Shown piece by piece: positions 34,430 to 44,960 of a stretch of DNA of 64,000 nt. Origin of the DNA: Lathyrus oleraceus (Eukaryota; Streptophyta; Magnoliopsida; Fabales; Fabaceae). Both the position numbers and the translations under genes were made by a program. The stretch covers positions 177,695,149-177,759,148 of the forward strand of contig NC_066585.1 in assembly GCF_024323335.1 (NCBI RefSeq), given 5' to 3'. The number at the start of each line of letters is the position of its first letter. Position 1 is the first letter of the stretch. Under the pieces are notes generated by a model. That model was not told the DNA's origin. It worked only from the letters and a program-made list of their open reading frames with translations, and made no database searches.

Positions 34430-35803
34430 GAAAGGTGTGAAAAACACAAGAAATTGTGTGGGGGGGGGGGGTGAATTGGATTTTACAAGCAAAAGCTTTT
34501 TGCAAAATAAAAACTCCATTAACTAGTTTAATAATGAAGAGATAAAAACACAGAGGTTTGTATCCTGGTTCGCTTGAAACTCAAAGTTAATCCAGTCCAC
34601 CCGCCAAGGTGATTTATCTTATACACAAGGACTTAATCCACTATAATCAACAGATTACAATAAACACAAAGAATAACTTTCTTTGTCTTCTCAAGGATCC
34701 AACTAAACCTTAGTCTCCTCAAGGATTCACAAAAAATAACTTTCTTTGTCTTCTCAAGGATAACCTCCTTAAGGAATCAAACAAATAGTTTGAATAATAG
34801 TTTGTGTGTTACAAGATGCTTCTACACAAGCAGATTTTACACAAATGAATAACAAAACACTTAAAGAAAACTATATATACAAAGAATGATAGCTTTTTAC
34901 AAAAAAATAGCTTGTCAAAATACTTGTGCAAAATCAGCATTTTCTTCAAGTCTCCAATGCATGCTTATATAGTGTAAGCATGTGACCGTTGGAGGAAAAA
35001 ATGGGGAAAGGTCCTTGAGCGGTTGTCTATTGATGGATGGGAAAGGAATGATACCATGTACAGTCCTTTTTCCCACAAATTCAGTGACAGCTGTGATGTA
35101 TAGTACTGTTCTTGCCCATGAAATCAGGTGGTGGAAAGGTTGTTCGATTTGCACTATGTACTATTTGATCACGTTCCCATTTGATCTTATCTTCATATTC
35201 ACTGGCTTATGATAAAAGATGATTGAAGCATGAAGTGAAGAAGTAGAGATCTAGATTCAGAAACTTCAGAACCTTGGGTCAGAACTTTAACAGCGTCAGT
35301 AGTCTGGCTTGAGTTCTTCAGTATATTCAAAATCTTTAGAATCTTCAGAGTCTTCAGAATCCTCAGTCATAACCTTCATAACTTCAATTATTTGTCTTGA
35401 GATCTTCAGAACCTTCATCTACATAACACAACTTCAATAGCTTTCCATTCTTCAAAAGTTTGGTGATTAAAGTCACTTCCAGAAGCAAAAACTGGGAGAA
35501 TATTGCAGTAGCAATAGAGAGTCTCCTCAGAAGCTTCTGATGGGTAAAATAACACATAAGCAGAAAGAACATTGCAGCAACAAATTGACATCTTTAAGAA
35601 CTTCTAATTGTAGCACAAAAGCAGATTTAGAATGCAAAGTTCAAAAACTGATGATGTTGCATATCATATGATCAGAATCAGAACTGCTTGTTAAAGCTAC
35701 ACAATAATAAACCATTAGGGTACCAAAATTGTTCTCACACAAATACAACATTGTTATCATCAAAACTCAAGATATAGATGCAAAACCAAATCTTGTTCTA
35801 ACA
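34430..35803 (-). mobile_element. SIRE-like 5' LTR
   Basis: Minus-strand start TGTTAGAACAAG at 35,803. It ends near 34,430-34,438 after the C run (12 G on the plus strand near 34,459). The inner edge is inexact because the TG expected at the plus-strand left edge is not clear. A minus-strand TATATAAG lies at 34,974-34,981 within an 8-bp inverted repeat. Confidence 0.7.
34970..34992. promoter_or_regulatory. TATA box inside an inverted repeat, SIRE-like LTR
   Basis: CATGCTTA (34,970-34,977) and TAAGCATG (34,985-34,992) bracket the minus-strand TATATAAG. The 3' LTR keeps both arms at 11,725-11,732 and 11,740-11,747 although the loop has changed. Confidence 0.5.
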
Positions 35804-35818
35804 GTGAGCTCTCTTTTT

Positions 35819-36800
35819 CCCTATAGAGTTACAGACTCTGACAACCCTACTTTCTTCCTATATAATTACAGACTTTTGTACTCTTTCATTCTGCCTATAT
35901 AGTTACATACTTTGGCGAACTTTCATTTTGCCTATACAGTTATAGACTTTGGCTACTTCTCCTTTTTCCTATAGAGTTGCAGATTATGGCGCCCATTCAT
36001 TTCAATGCCTTATAGAGTTACAAACTTTGGCATCATTTCTCTTTGCCCTTATAGAGTTACATACTTTGGCATCATTTATTTTCCCTTATAGAGTTACAGA
36101 CTCTAGCAATCAGTTATGTTTGCCTTATATAGTTACATATTATGGCACGTACCATTGCACTTTTCCCTACAGAATTATAGACTTTGGCAAATATTCTTTT
36201 CATGATAGAGTTATAGACTTTGACCTCTTTTCATTTTGCCTATACAATTACAGACTTTGGCTATCGTTCATTCAGACCTATAGAGTTACAGACTCTGACA
36301 TTCATGTTTTCCTGCCTAGTATAGTTACAGACTATGGCACATCTTTGCGCTCTTTCCTTGTAGTGTTATAGACTCAGGAAATCTGTTTCTTGACTTTGTA
36401 GACTTGCAGACTCTAGCAATTTATTTATGCTCGGTAAAGTTACAGACTCAGGTACAACCTCCCCTTACCTTGTAGAGTTATAAACTTTGGCAATCATTTC
36501 TTTCTGCCTTGTATAGTTATAGACTATGAAACACCTATGAACCTAGCCTTTAGAGTTACAAACTCTGGCAATCTGTTTCTTGACCTTGTAGAGTTGTAGA
36601 CTCTAGCAAGCATCCTTGCACTCATCCTTGTAGAGTTACAGACTCTGGCTACCTTCACTTTCCCAATAGAGTTACGAAATTTGCCATTCATCTATTTTGG
36701 CCTAGTAGAGTTACAAAATTTGTCTATCTCTCATCCTACCTTGTAGGGTTACAAACCCTGGCAAACATATTTTCCTACCTTGTAGAGTCACGAACTCTGG
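35819..36800 (+). repeat. Dyad minisatellite of the Ogre-like LTR, right part (about 26 units)
   Basis: Units of about 37-40 bp each contain xAGxGTT-acag-ACTCTGG-type cores. The core is a 5-bp stem with a 5-nt loop: AGAGT/ACTCT (36,632-36,646), ATAGT/ACTAT (36,321-36,335) and AGGGT/ACCCT (36,745-36,759) are perfect versions with paired changes. Other units carry one mismatch, commonly ACTTT. The spacer is T/C-rich. The array is part 2 of the interrupted 5' LTR. Confidence 0.8.
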
Positions 36801-36974
36801 TAGCATCCTTGGTTTAGACCATGCTTGCACTATTCAAACAACATTTGTTCTTTTGTCACTTTGGATAAACACCAATCATTGGTTAATGCCATATCTTGCT
36901 ATTCAATCAATTTACTTCTCCTTTTGGAAACCCGATCAATTCTTTCTTTCTTTGTTCCGCATTAGTTCCCTGAA

Positions 36975-37017
36975 CTACGGAGCTCTGACTTTGTCATTAC
37001 ACGATGAGAATACATAG
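36975..37017. repeat. Ogre LTR hairpin motif, copy A1
   Basis: CTACG at 36,975 pairs imperfectly with CATAG at 37,013, and the inner stem TCAT/ATGA is extended with one mismatch. Confidence 0.55.
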
Positions 37018-37411
37018 GCATAAGGGTTCGAATCCTTGGCGAGCATACTAATTATTTGTTCTGCCTTAGAGCACCATCCATATATTTAATGATCCATTAT
37101 CATCTATCTTCAATCATAATCATTCATCTCATTGATATGTTGTCTCTTTGGAACCAAATACCATACTCCTTTTGAACTTCATATATACCCTTTTAGGGCA
37201 AATAACCAGTGTCCACCTTTGAACCAAGAGTTGTTTGTCTTGATGTCAAACATTTCATTCCCTTTTCTTTTTGGCTTGATGCCTGCTTTACTCTTTGGTT
37301 CAAATTTTATTCCTTTATGGATTCCAACAATACCATTATTTTTTGGTTCCAAATTATGCCTTTCGTCACTTCGGCCAAATCTTTCAATTATTTCCGCATT
37401 AGTTCTACAAA

Positions 37412-37454
37412 CTACGGAGCTCTGAATTTCTCATTGCATAGTGAGAATACGTAG
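37412..37454. repeat. Ogre LTR hairpin motif, copy A2
   Basis: CTACG/CGTAG outer stem and TTCTCA/TGAGAA inner stem, both perfect. Confidence 0.7.
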
Positions 37455-37668
37455 GCACAAGGATGTGAATCCTTGGTGAGCACTTTAATTATTTCTCTTT
37501 ATCCAATCATTCACCTATCATCATTCACTATTCATTGCCTTCATTCAATATCTTCTACCAACATTCATCCTTAGTGATATAATGTCCTCTTTGAGCTAAA
37601 TACACTATTTATTTGAGTTCCATACATACTTTTGGGCCAATACACAATGCCTACCTCTGAACCAATAC

Positions 37669-37768
37669 CCTTTATTTTTGGCTTGATGCTAGTTTACCCT
37701 TTATTTTTTGCTTGATGTCAGTTTACCCCTTATTTTTGGCTTGACGCCGGTTTACCCTTTGTTTTGGC
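37669..37768 (+). repeat. Tandem repeat, about 33-34-bp unit
   Basis: Three to four units of 'ggcttgatgccagtttaccc' plus a T-rich spacer. It ends just before the inverted solo LTR insertion. Confidence 0.6.
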
Positions 37769-38112
37769 TTCATGCCACTTTTTCTCATTGGTTAAGATAT
37801 ACCTATTGAAGCTAGCGGAAATATATCTGAACACATCACACGCTCGAACATATAACAGAGTGGCCACCAAACTTTATTTATTCCCGAAGGAAAGGGAAAA
37901 CATTGATAAAACCCATGAAAAGAGATATCTGGTTAAGGAAGTCGGGTGTGCAAGGGGAAGGTATTATCACCCCTTACATCCATGGTACTCCATGGAAATC
38001 GTTTTGATTGTTCTTGCTCGAATGGGTGTTATATCTAAGGGTTACTCACGAAAGAATGGGGAAAAGGAAAAGAAGTAAATAAAGTGCTCGGTGATGATTT
38101 AGGACATTGTGC

Positions 38113-38155
38113 CTACGTATCCTTATAGTGCAATAAGGAATTCAGAGCTCCGTAG
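38113..38155. repeat. Ogre LTR hairpin motif, copy B1
   Basis: Outer CTACG/CGTAG, inner CCTTAT/ATAAGG, all perfect. Confidence 0.7.
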
Positions 38156-38904
38156 TTCATAAAACTAATGGTGGGAGGTGAAAAGAAGTTGTGATAAAGG
38201 TATGGTCTGAACCAAAGGATTATATGATTTGAACTCCAAAAGGGATGAAATCTGAACCCAAGAGTAAAACTGGTTTGAACCAACAAGTGAGGGGCCTAAG
38301 GCATGGTATCACTGTATTGGAATAACCGAAAACAACGAGAATTAAGTGTTTGTTTTGAAAGCACAAACAACTCTTGGTTCACAAGCAGACACTGAATGGA
38401 GCTCAAATAGATAATGTATTTGGCTCAAAGATAACAACATATTACATGGAGTGAATGAAGGTAGAATACGAATGCATCATGGAGATGAACAAAAAAAGTG
38501 ATAGAAAAAGTAACCTAAACCAATGAATTAGGATATTTGGTAAAAGTGACTGAAGAGGTATGATTTGAAACCAAAGGTAAGGGTGTATTGGAATCCATAA
38601 GAAGAATGAAATTTGTACCATATAGGGAAACATGCATATTGGCCAAAAAAGAAGGAATAAAATATTTGGTTTGACAGCACAAACAACGTTTGGTACAAAT
38701 GCGGACTTTCTATTAGGCGTCCTAAAAGGGTATATATGGATATCCAAAGGAAGCGTATTTGATTCCAAAGAAACAGTATGTCACTAGGGTGAGTGGTTTA
38801 TGATTGAAGATAGCTCGTGGATTATGAAAAAGGTATGGACGGTGCCCTAAGGCGGAAGAAGGAATAATTAGGAATATACTCTCCAAGGATTCACATCCTC
38901 GTGC

Positions 38905-38948
38905 CTACGTATTCTCACTGTGCAATGAGAAAGTCAGGGCATTCGTAG
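38905..38948. repeat. Ogre LTR hairpin motif, copy B2
   Basis: Outer CTACG/CGTAG, inner TTCTCA/TGAGAA. Confidence 0.7.
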
Positions 38949-39645
38949 TTCATGGAACAATGAAAACAAAGGGAAGAGATAAATAAGTGTTTGCCTAAGA
39001 AACTAGGACTAACAAGACAAACAACTTCAGGGCTATGACTGAAGTGATAAACAATATACTTGTACCAACATAATGGTAACATGGGAACCCATAAAGGTAA
39101 GTGAAATTTGAACCGAAGAGTAAACTGGTGTTTTGGCCAAAAAGAAGGAATAAAGTATTTGGTTTGACAGCACAAACATCTTTTGGTTCATAAGGTTTTG
39201 GCCAAAAAGGAGTAATAAAATGTTTGGTTTGACAGTACAAATAACTCTTGGTTCACAAGGTGGACTCCGATTAATTCATCCCAAAAGGGTATATATGAGG
39301 CTCACAAGAAAGTGTTATTGGGTACAAAGAACAATATATCACTGTGGGGAACAAACAATTTGAGACCAAAGAAGAATGGTATATTGGATCCATGAAGGAA
39401 TAAACTCTGAACCCAAGAGTAAACAGGCTTACTGGCCAAAAATGAAGTAATAAAGTGTTTGGTTTGACAGCACAAACATCTCTTGGTTCACAAGGTGGAC
39501 TTTGGTTAGGTCGTCCTAAAAGGATGTACATGGAATCCAAGGAAAATGATATTTGATCCCAAAGGGGTGGTATTGATTGAATGGAGAAATGAATAAGATA
39601 GGATCAATAAATAGGGTAGCTCGCGGAGAATTTGAATCTTTGTGC

Positions 39646-39689
39646 CTACGTATTCTCACCGTGCGATGAGAAAGTCAAAGCTTTCGTAG
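39646..39689. repeat. Ogre LTR hairpin motif, copy B3
   Basis: Outer CTACG/CGTAG, inner TTCTCA/TGAGAA. Confidence 0.7.
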
Positions 39690-39769
39690 TTCAACCCACT
39701 AGTGCTGACAGCAAGAGACTATGGCAAGGGATATGATGTATTGATAATGAAATATGAAGAGTTCTTGAC

Positions 39770-40165
39770 ATTCATTTGATATGAATCACACTAAAGTCTA
39801 TAAATGAAGGTGAATGCTTTGAATAACTAGGGCATACTCCCCGTACGCAAAGTCACTCTCGACAGGGGTAGGAGAAACTCTGAATCACCATTCCTCATTA
39901 CATAAGACTCGTGGCATGTGATATCTATCATGACTGACAAGTTATTAGAGAAGAATCCTCCTTGCTGCTCTTTGGGTTGATGTTGCTTTAGTGAAGAATA
40001 CTTGGCAATTTATTTGATTTGCATTATATTAAAGTCTATGAATGAAGACGAATACTTTGAATAGCTAGGGCTTACGTCTCGTATGCAAAGTCACTCTAGA
40101 CAAAGGTAGGAGAAACTCTATCTCGTCATTCCTCATAACTTAAGGCTCGTGGCATACAATTTAAA
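39770..40165 (-). repeat. Tandem duplication in the inverted LTR (about 245-bp period)
   Basis: Two diverged units share 'aaagtctat.aatgaag', 'gcaaagtcactct' and 'ggtaggagaaactct' (near 39,795/40,033 and 39,847/40,086). A related duplication occurs in the host LTR near 10,655-10,930. Confidence 0.6.
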
Positions 40166-40779
40166 CCATAGTTGCCAAGTGTTGGTACCTTTGTTATGCT
40201 CGAGTAATAGTCCAATTTGCTAGTTATGCTTGATTGGTATTGACTTTGAAGTCTTGAGCTTGGATTTGAATCTTGAGGTCTTAAGCTCCTGGGATTCAGT
40301 ATATCTGGTACAACTTGAACACAATGGACTTGCCATATCAAGTGATCAAGGATCTTTTGTATCACTTGACTAGGCTTGGGAATTTAAGCACGGTGCAAAG
40401 GATTTGGTTGCTCAAAGTAAACTTTGATCAACACAATTAGTGGGATTAAAAAATATCAGTTGACCTAGGTACACAATAAACCTAATGAATGATCAATCAA
40501 ATTAAACCAGTTGCATCTATACAAATCCTAAGTTAAGGGATCATGCAAATTAGTTTTAAAGGAGTGACTAAAAGTAAAGTTAAAAAATATTACATCAAAA
40601 TTAAGACATCATGGAAAAAAAGCCAAAAGAAATTAAGTGTCAAAATTAATGTCAAACATGTAATATTAATTATGCATTAATTCTAATTTTTCTAGGTAGG
40701 GACTTTATTTTCATCCTAAAAAATGAATCCTAGTTAGAATTAATTATGCTATTAACAAATTAATGTGTTAAAATAGGTT

Positions 40780-41045
40780 AAAAGGAAATTGTTAAAAATA
40801 TTATAAAACTATTTGCTAAAACTATAATATTTCTAAATTAAAAACCAAATGCTAAAAATATTATAAAATTATATGTTAAAACTATAATATTTCTAAACCA
40901 AAATCATATGCTAAAAAAAATTATATATTTATAAGCTAAAACTATAAAATTTCTAAACTAAGACCATATGCTTAAAAAATATTATAAAACTATATGCTAA
41001 AAATATTATATTTTTAGGCTAAAACTATAATATTTCTAAACTAAA
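40780..41045 (-). repeat. AT-rich tandem repeat, about 65-bp unit
   Basis: Four units share 'ctaaaactataatatttcta' and 'tatgctaaaaatattataaa'. Confidence 0.6.
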
Positions 41046-42189
41046 ATTGTTTGAAGTATTGAAGTACCACAGATGCTTCTGAATCGTACACACCACATCA
41101 GCAAGTATTAGTGGAAGCACATACATATTTTGCATCTAGTATTAGTGTTAGCAAATTCCATATTTTAAAAAGATATTGAACAACATGCCTAGACAATTAG
41201 GTCCTAATGCATTTGGGATGGTTTAAACATATAATTTAATAATTATGCTTATGAAAGATCAATGAGCAAACTAAAAAAAAATAGTAGTAAGCATGGACAA
41301 TGCATAGAAAACAAGAAAGAAAATCAAGTGGCATGGTAACAGTATAGTGATTATTATATTCATAGATTGCAACAGCAACGTGATGGAGTAATAGGAATTA
41401 GGAAGGAAAAAAAAAAAGTAAAAGCAGTAACTTGGAATATGTGTCACTTTTACACAAACTTTTGATAACGGTCGATGGAATCGAATTTGACGAGTTAATA
41501 TATCTTTGAAATTGGAACTTTACAAAGAAATCAAATATATATTGCAAATAATGAAACAAACTACGAATTATATTGAAAAAAATAAAACTAGGCAAAAATT
41601 CTATTTAAGCGTGTGTTGGTTCGGCTAAAACATGCATCGGAACGAAAAACTAATTATATATTCACGAACAACGCGAAAAATTGATTCAGATGGTATATTC
41701 ACATGTTAATCGTAGTTAATAATTAAAGAATCACTATTTTCAAGTTTATGTGTTCCATGCAAAAATAAGTGATTATCTAATAAGCAAATTCAAAACAGTA
41801 GCTTAAATCAATCAACCAACAAACATTCAATAATTCATGACAAGGGTGTGGAAGAGATAAAGGATTACCGATGGAGCGGAGATTTGCTCCGGTTAGCATC
41901 GGAAAAAAACTCGGAATATTTCAAGAATAAGCTTCATTAATCCAATTAACTTCCAAGTTTTGATAATTATTCTTGATGATGAATGAATGTAGAAGATGAA
42001 TCATAAATATGGAATATTGATGAATAAGCTTGAATTGATGAATCTTGGATGATGATTGTTGATAAATTTTGATAAACTTTAGATGATGATTGTTGTAGAA
42101 ATTGTTGATGGATGATTTTTAATGATAATGCTTGAACTGTTGATTGATAATTGTTGGTGATAATATAGAAATTATTGATGGCTAAGTTC

Positions 42190-42227
42190 CACCATTTTAG
42201 AATTTCAATGTAAAATTCTAAATGGTG
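42190..42227 (-). promoter_or_regulatory. Leader hairpin of the inverted Ogre LTR
   Basis: CACCATTTTAGAATTT pairs with AAAATTCTAAATGGTG with one bulge. It is the homologue of 8,531-8,568. Here the small ORF stops after seven codons. Confidence 0.5.
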
Positions 42228-43251
42228 ATGAAAATGAATTTTAGTGAGGGTGAGGGAGAAGATGAATATTGAGAGAGAAATTGAGAGAGAATAGAAGAAA
42301 AATGGTGGAACAATAATGGTTAATTGTGAATTTTTTAAGTTAGGATAGTGATATTAGCTAAGGCCAAAATTATGAGAAATAACATGTTTATATAGAATTG
42401 GTAGGTGAATGATCACCCTTGGATTTTGATCCAATTAATTGGTTTATCAATGGTTAGAAGTTAATTTAATCCTTAGTTGAGGATCATCAATTTCAACCAT
42501 AGGATTAATTGTTAAGAGTGGCTAGGATTGAGTGAAAAAAATGGAAGTTGAGATTTGTGTTTATTTGGAGGTTTTGTGTTAGTTTGGAAGTTATGGTAGT
42601 TAAGGATAATTGGGTAAATTGATGGCTTGTGGAGAAATAGGTAGTTAAGAGTAGTTAAAGATCAATGGTGTTTAAGTTTAGCAAAAATACCAAGTTAGGA
42701 TGTAAGGCAAAGAGTCACTAGTAAATAACTTGAATTTTCATGCATTTGCCTTGATTTTTCTACCACTTTTGACTTGAATTTTGAGTGGCTTAACCCATGA
42801 CTTTTAGTACTTTTGAGAAGTGATATTTTCCAATAAATGAATGAAATCTTCCTTTTATTTCAACTTTGCCCATTTCTTTGAATCCAAGCAAACCTTTGAA
42901 ATAACCATGAATCTCAAATAAAGAGATGATCCCCACCACAAGTAATACGGAAAATAAACCCGAATAATTATCAAATAATATCCACCTCAAAAATCCACTT
43001 AAACCGATTAAATTTATTATCATTGAACCTTTGACATAAATTTGTTACCATATGCAAATGTCGATGAATGCATGATCAAATAGAAACAAAGTATGCAAAT
43101 GAACAAAATCATAAGCTAGGCGAATTGAATAAAAAAAGTAGGGCAAATTTTGGGGTATGACACCTATCATATGGGTTCAAACAATATTATCATTTTGTTC
43201 AGACCATACCTTTATTACTTTCCTTTCATCTCCCAACATTAGTTCCACGAA

Positions 43252-43294
43252 CTACAGAACTATGAATTCCTTATTGCATTATAAGGATACATAG
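43252..43294. repeat. Ogre LTR hairpin motif, copy A3
   Basis: Inner stem TCCTTAT/ATAAGGA perfect, outer stem CTAC/ATAG imperfect. It lies in part 3 of the 5' LTR. Confidence 0.65.
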
Positions 43295-43605
43295 GCATGA
43301 GGGCCCTAATCCTCTATGAGCACTCTATCTATTCCATTCTTTTTTTCCTTTATCCCTTTTACGAGTAGCCTTTAGATAGTAACACCCATCCGAGCATAGA
43401 ATAATCAAAACAGTTCTCGTTGAGTACAATAGATGTGAGGAATGTTAATATCTTCCCCTTGCATAACCAACTTCTTTACCCGTTTCTCTTCCCCTGGGTT
43501 TTATCGATGTTTTCTCTTTCCTTCGGGAATAAATAAAATTTAATGGCGACTTTGTTGTATCTTCAAGCGTGCGATGCGCTCAGATATTTTTCGCGTAGCT
43601 TCAGC

Positions 43606-43623
43606 TGGCGACTCTACTGGGGA
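43606..43623 (+). promoter_or_regulatory. Primer-binding site of the Ogre-like element
   Basis: TGGCGACTCTACTGGGGA begins two bases after the LTR end (43,603). This is the Ogre-type primer site, reported for the family as complementary to a tRNA-Arg. Confidence 0.8.
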
Positions 43624-44429
43624 GTCCTTACTTTTTCTAGTAGAAGTCGAGCCTAGTTTAGATTGCTTTATTTACATGTTTTAGGTGTTTATCTTTATCA
43701 CTTTACTCACTCTATCTTTATGTTATTTATCGCATTCTTTATTGCTTTAAATATTCATTATATATTGGATATGTATATATTTGTTGTTGTTGGGTTGGGA
43801 TGATGCTACATGAGAGAATCTCTATAGCTGAGCTTGAGTATACACATAGGATAGACTTGTGGATAGTCGTTTTGACCCGTGTTTCACGCGTTGGGTTAGC
43901 ATGAGAACCACACCCAGACTATATTCACTTGGAAGTACTTGTGTCCTGCGATAATTCGCTATGACAGGGTATTTTCATTTTGGATCGATGACTCTGGGAA
44001 CCTTCTAGGGACTACCTTTTGAAGACCATAACCTACCTGTGAGGGGGATGTGGGTTTTCCTGCAGGAAACCATAGACTCTACATACATTTGTTCTCGTGT
44101 ATACTTCAGACCTTTGATCCTGCATCAGGCAGTATACGCAGATTATCTGGATTATATTGTGATGTTAACATACATTATTGTATATCTTTTTTTGCATCGT
44201 TGTACATATGTCAAACTTTTGAACCTGAGTCATTGCACCAGCAAGACTTTGAATCTATGGATGTTGGATAATTATTTTCATTCCATCCCCAACACATGCA
44301 TTCATTCATTTTCATCTCATGCATGTCAACCAAAAAGAGCTCACATTATCCTTTCCTTAACCATAAAGACAATGATTCTTCGACGCCAATCATCAAAGAA
44401 TCGTGGAACATGGTAAGTATGAGATCATC
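43624..44429 (+). other. Ogre-like 5' untranslated region
   Basis: No recognisable domain. A 125-codon frame at 44,039-44,416 has no similarity I recognise and composition typical of chance ORFs. I treat the stretch as leader, possibly the remains of the extra ORF that Ogre carries before gag. Confidence 0.4.
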
Positions 44430-44960
44430 ATGCGCAAGAGGAGTTTGGGTCACAATCAAGACATAGCTGACATGGTCTTGGGGCTATTCATGGACAACAT
44501 GACAATGGATTTACCAAATCAGGTTGCAATTAATGAGTGAATCAAGAACAGTCTGAAGAGAGATGACATACACAATGCAAGTGCAGGTATCCTTCCACTT
44601 CCTCCCCAAGAACAACATCTCCGACCACATCAGAGGCCCGCTCAAGGCAATCAGAAACTGAAGCAGAAGCAAATCAGCCAAGGGAACAACAATCAAGAAA
44701 GGAGAGGTCCTTCCTATGATCTAATTCCCATGTCTTATATGAATTTATTGCCTATACTGATTAATGTTGGGGAAATTGTGCCCAAGGAGATCAAGCCTGC
44801 CAAGTTTCCCTACCGTCCTAAGCATAATCCTGGCACCACATGTAGGTATCATGCTGGATATGTGGGCCATTCTATATAAGCTTATTACGTTCTCAAGAAC
44901 AAAGTTTAAGAGCCTTGATCAGAAGTTGTTGTGCTTCACAGACCATCCTCAAGAATGATC
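44430..44960 (+). pseudogene. gag: Ogre-like gag, C-terminal remnant
   Basis: Plus-strand reading gives a Gln/Arg-rich stretch, then YDLIPMSYMNLLP, KPAKFPYRPKHNPGTTCRYH and a zinc-finger-like HAGYVGH, then in a shifted frame LDQKLLCFTDHPQE. This order matches the C-terminal region of Ogre gag upstream of the protease. Stops near 44,537 and 44,877 and a frameshift near 44,900 disable it. Protease, RT and integrase do not follow; the next 3 kb is non-coding, so a large deletion removed pol. Confidence 0.6.

Larger units (their letters stand above)
11197..35803 (-). mobile_element. Non-autonomous SIRE-like Ty1/copia element (envelope-like ORF only), with nested insertions
   Basis: Read on the minus strand, the 5' LTR runs from 35,803 (TGTTAGAACAAG) to about 34,430, then a leader, one envelope-like ORF, the polypurine tract AAAAAGGGGGAGATTG (26,130-26,145), and the 3' LTR from 26,129 down to about 11,197. 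Flanks gtaag (11,192-11,196) and gtgag (35,804-35,808) are a one-mismatch candidate 5-bp duplication, and the minisatellite on both sides joins cleanly when the element is removed. Gag, protease, integrase and RT are absent, and no standard copia PBS follows the 5' LTR. Two later insertions, a Tat element and an Ogre solo LTR, inflate it to 24.6 kb. Confidence 0.7.
38200..39720 (-). repeat. Long degenerate tandem repeats in the inverted LTR
   Basis: The segment with 'atttggtttgacagcacaa' recurs near 38,658, 39,154, 39,221 and 39,453, together with 'ggccaaaaa.gaa.gaataaa' and 'cctaaaagggtatatatg'. Unit length varies from about 70 to 500 bp. The corresponding part of the host LTR (37,140-37,500) has about two units. 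Confidence 0.55.
37807..43162 (-). mobile_element. Inverted Ogre-like solo LTR (5,356 bp)
   Basis: On the minus strand it starts TGTCATACCCC at 43,162 and ends ...GCTTCA at 37,807. Exact cctat duplications flank it (37,802-37,806 and 43,163-43,167). It is a relative of the very LTR it landed in: TATA region, leader hairpin and the CTACG hairpin motif align in reverse. It differs in its repeat content: it lacks the 37-40-bp dyad array and instead has longer repeats (38,200-39,700) and a roughly 65-bp array (40,780-41,045). Confidence 0.85.

Noticed and set aside
35949..36371. 140-codon plus-strand frame rich in repeated Tyr-Arg-Val-Thr-Asp units
   Set aside because: It is a translation of the 37-40-bp minisatellite. 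The apparent protein repeat follows from the DNA repeat and breaks at frame-changing units.
44039..44416. 125-codon plus-strand frame after the Ogre PBS
   Set aside because: No recognisable motif and composition typical of chance frames; treated as leader.
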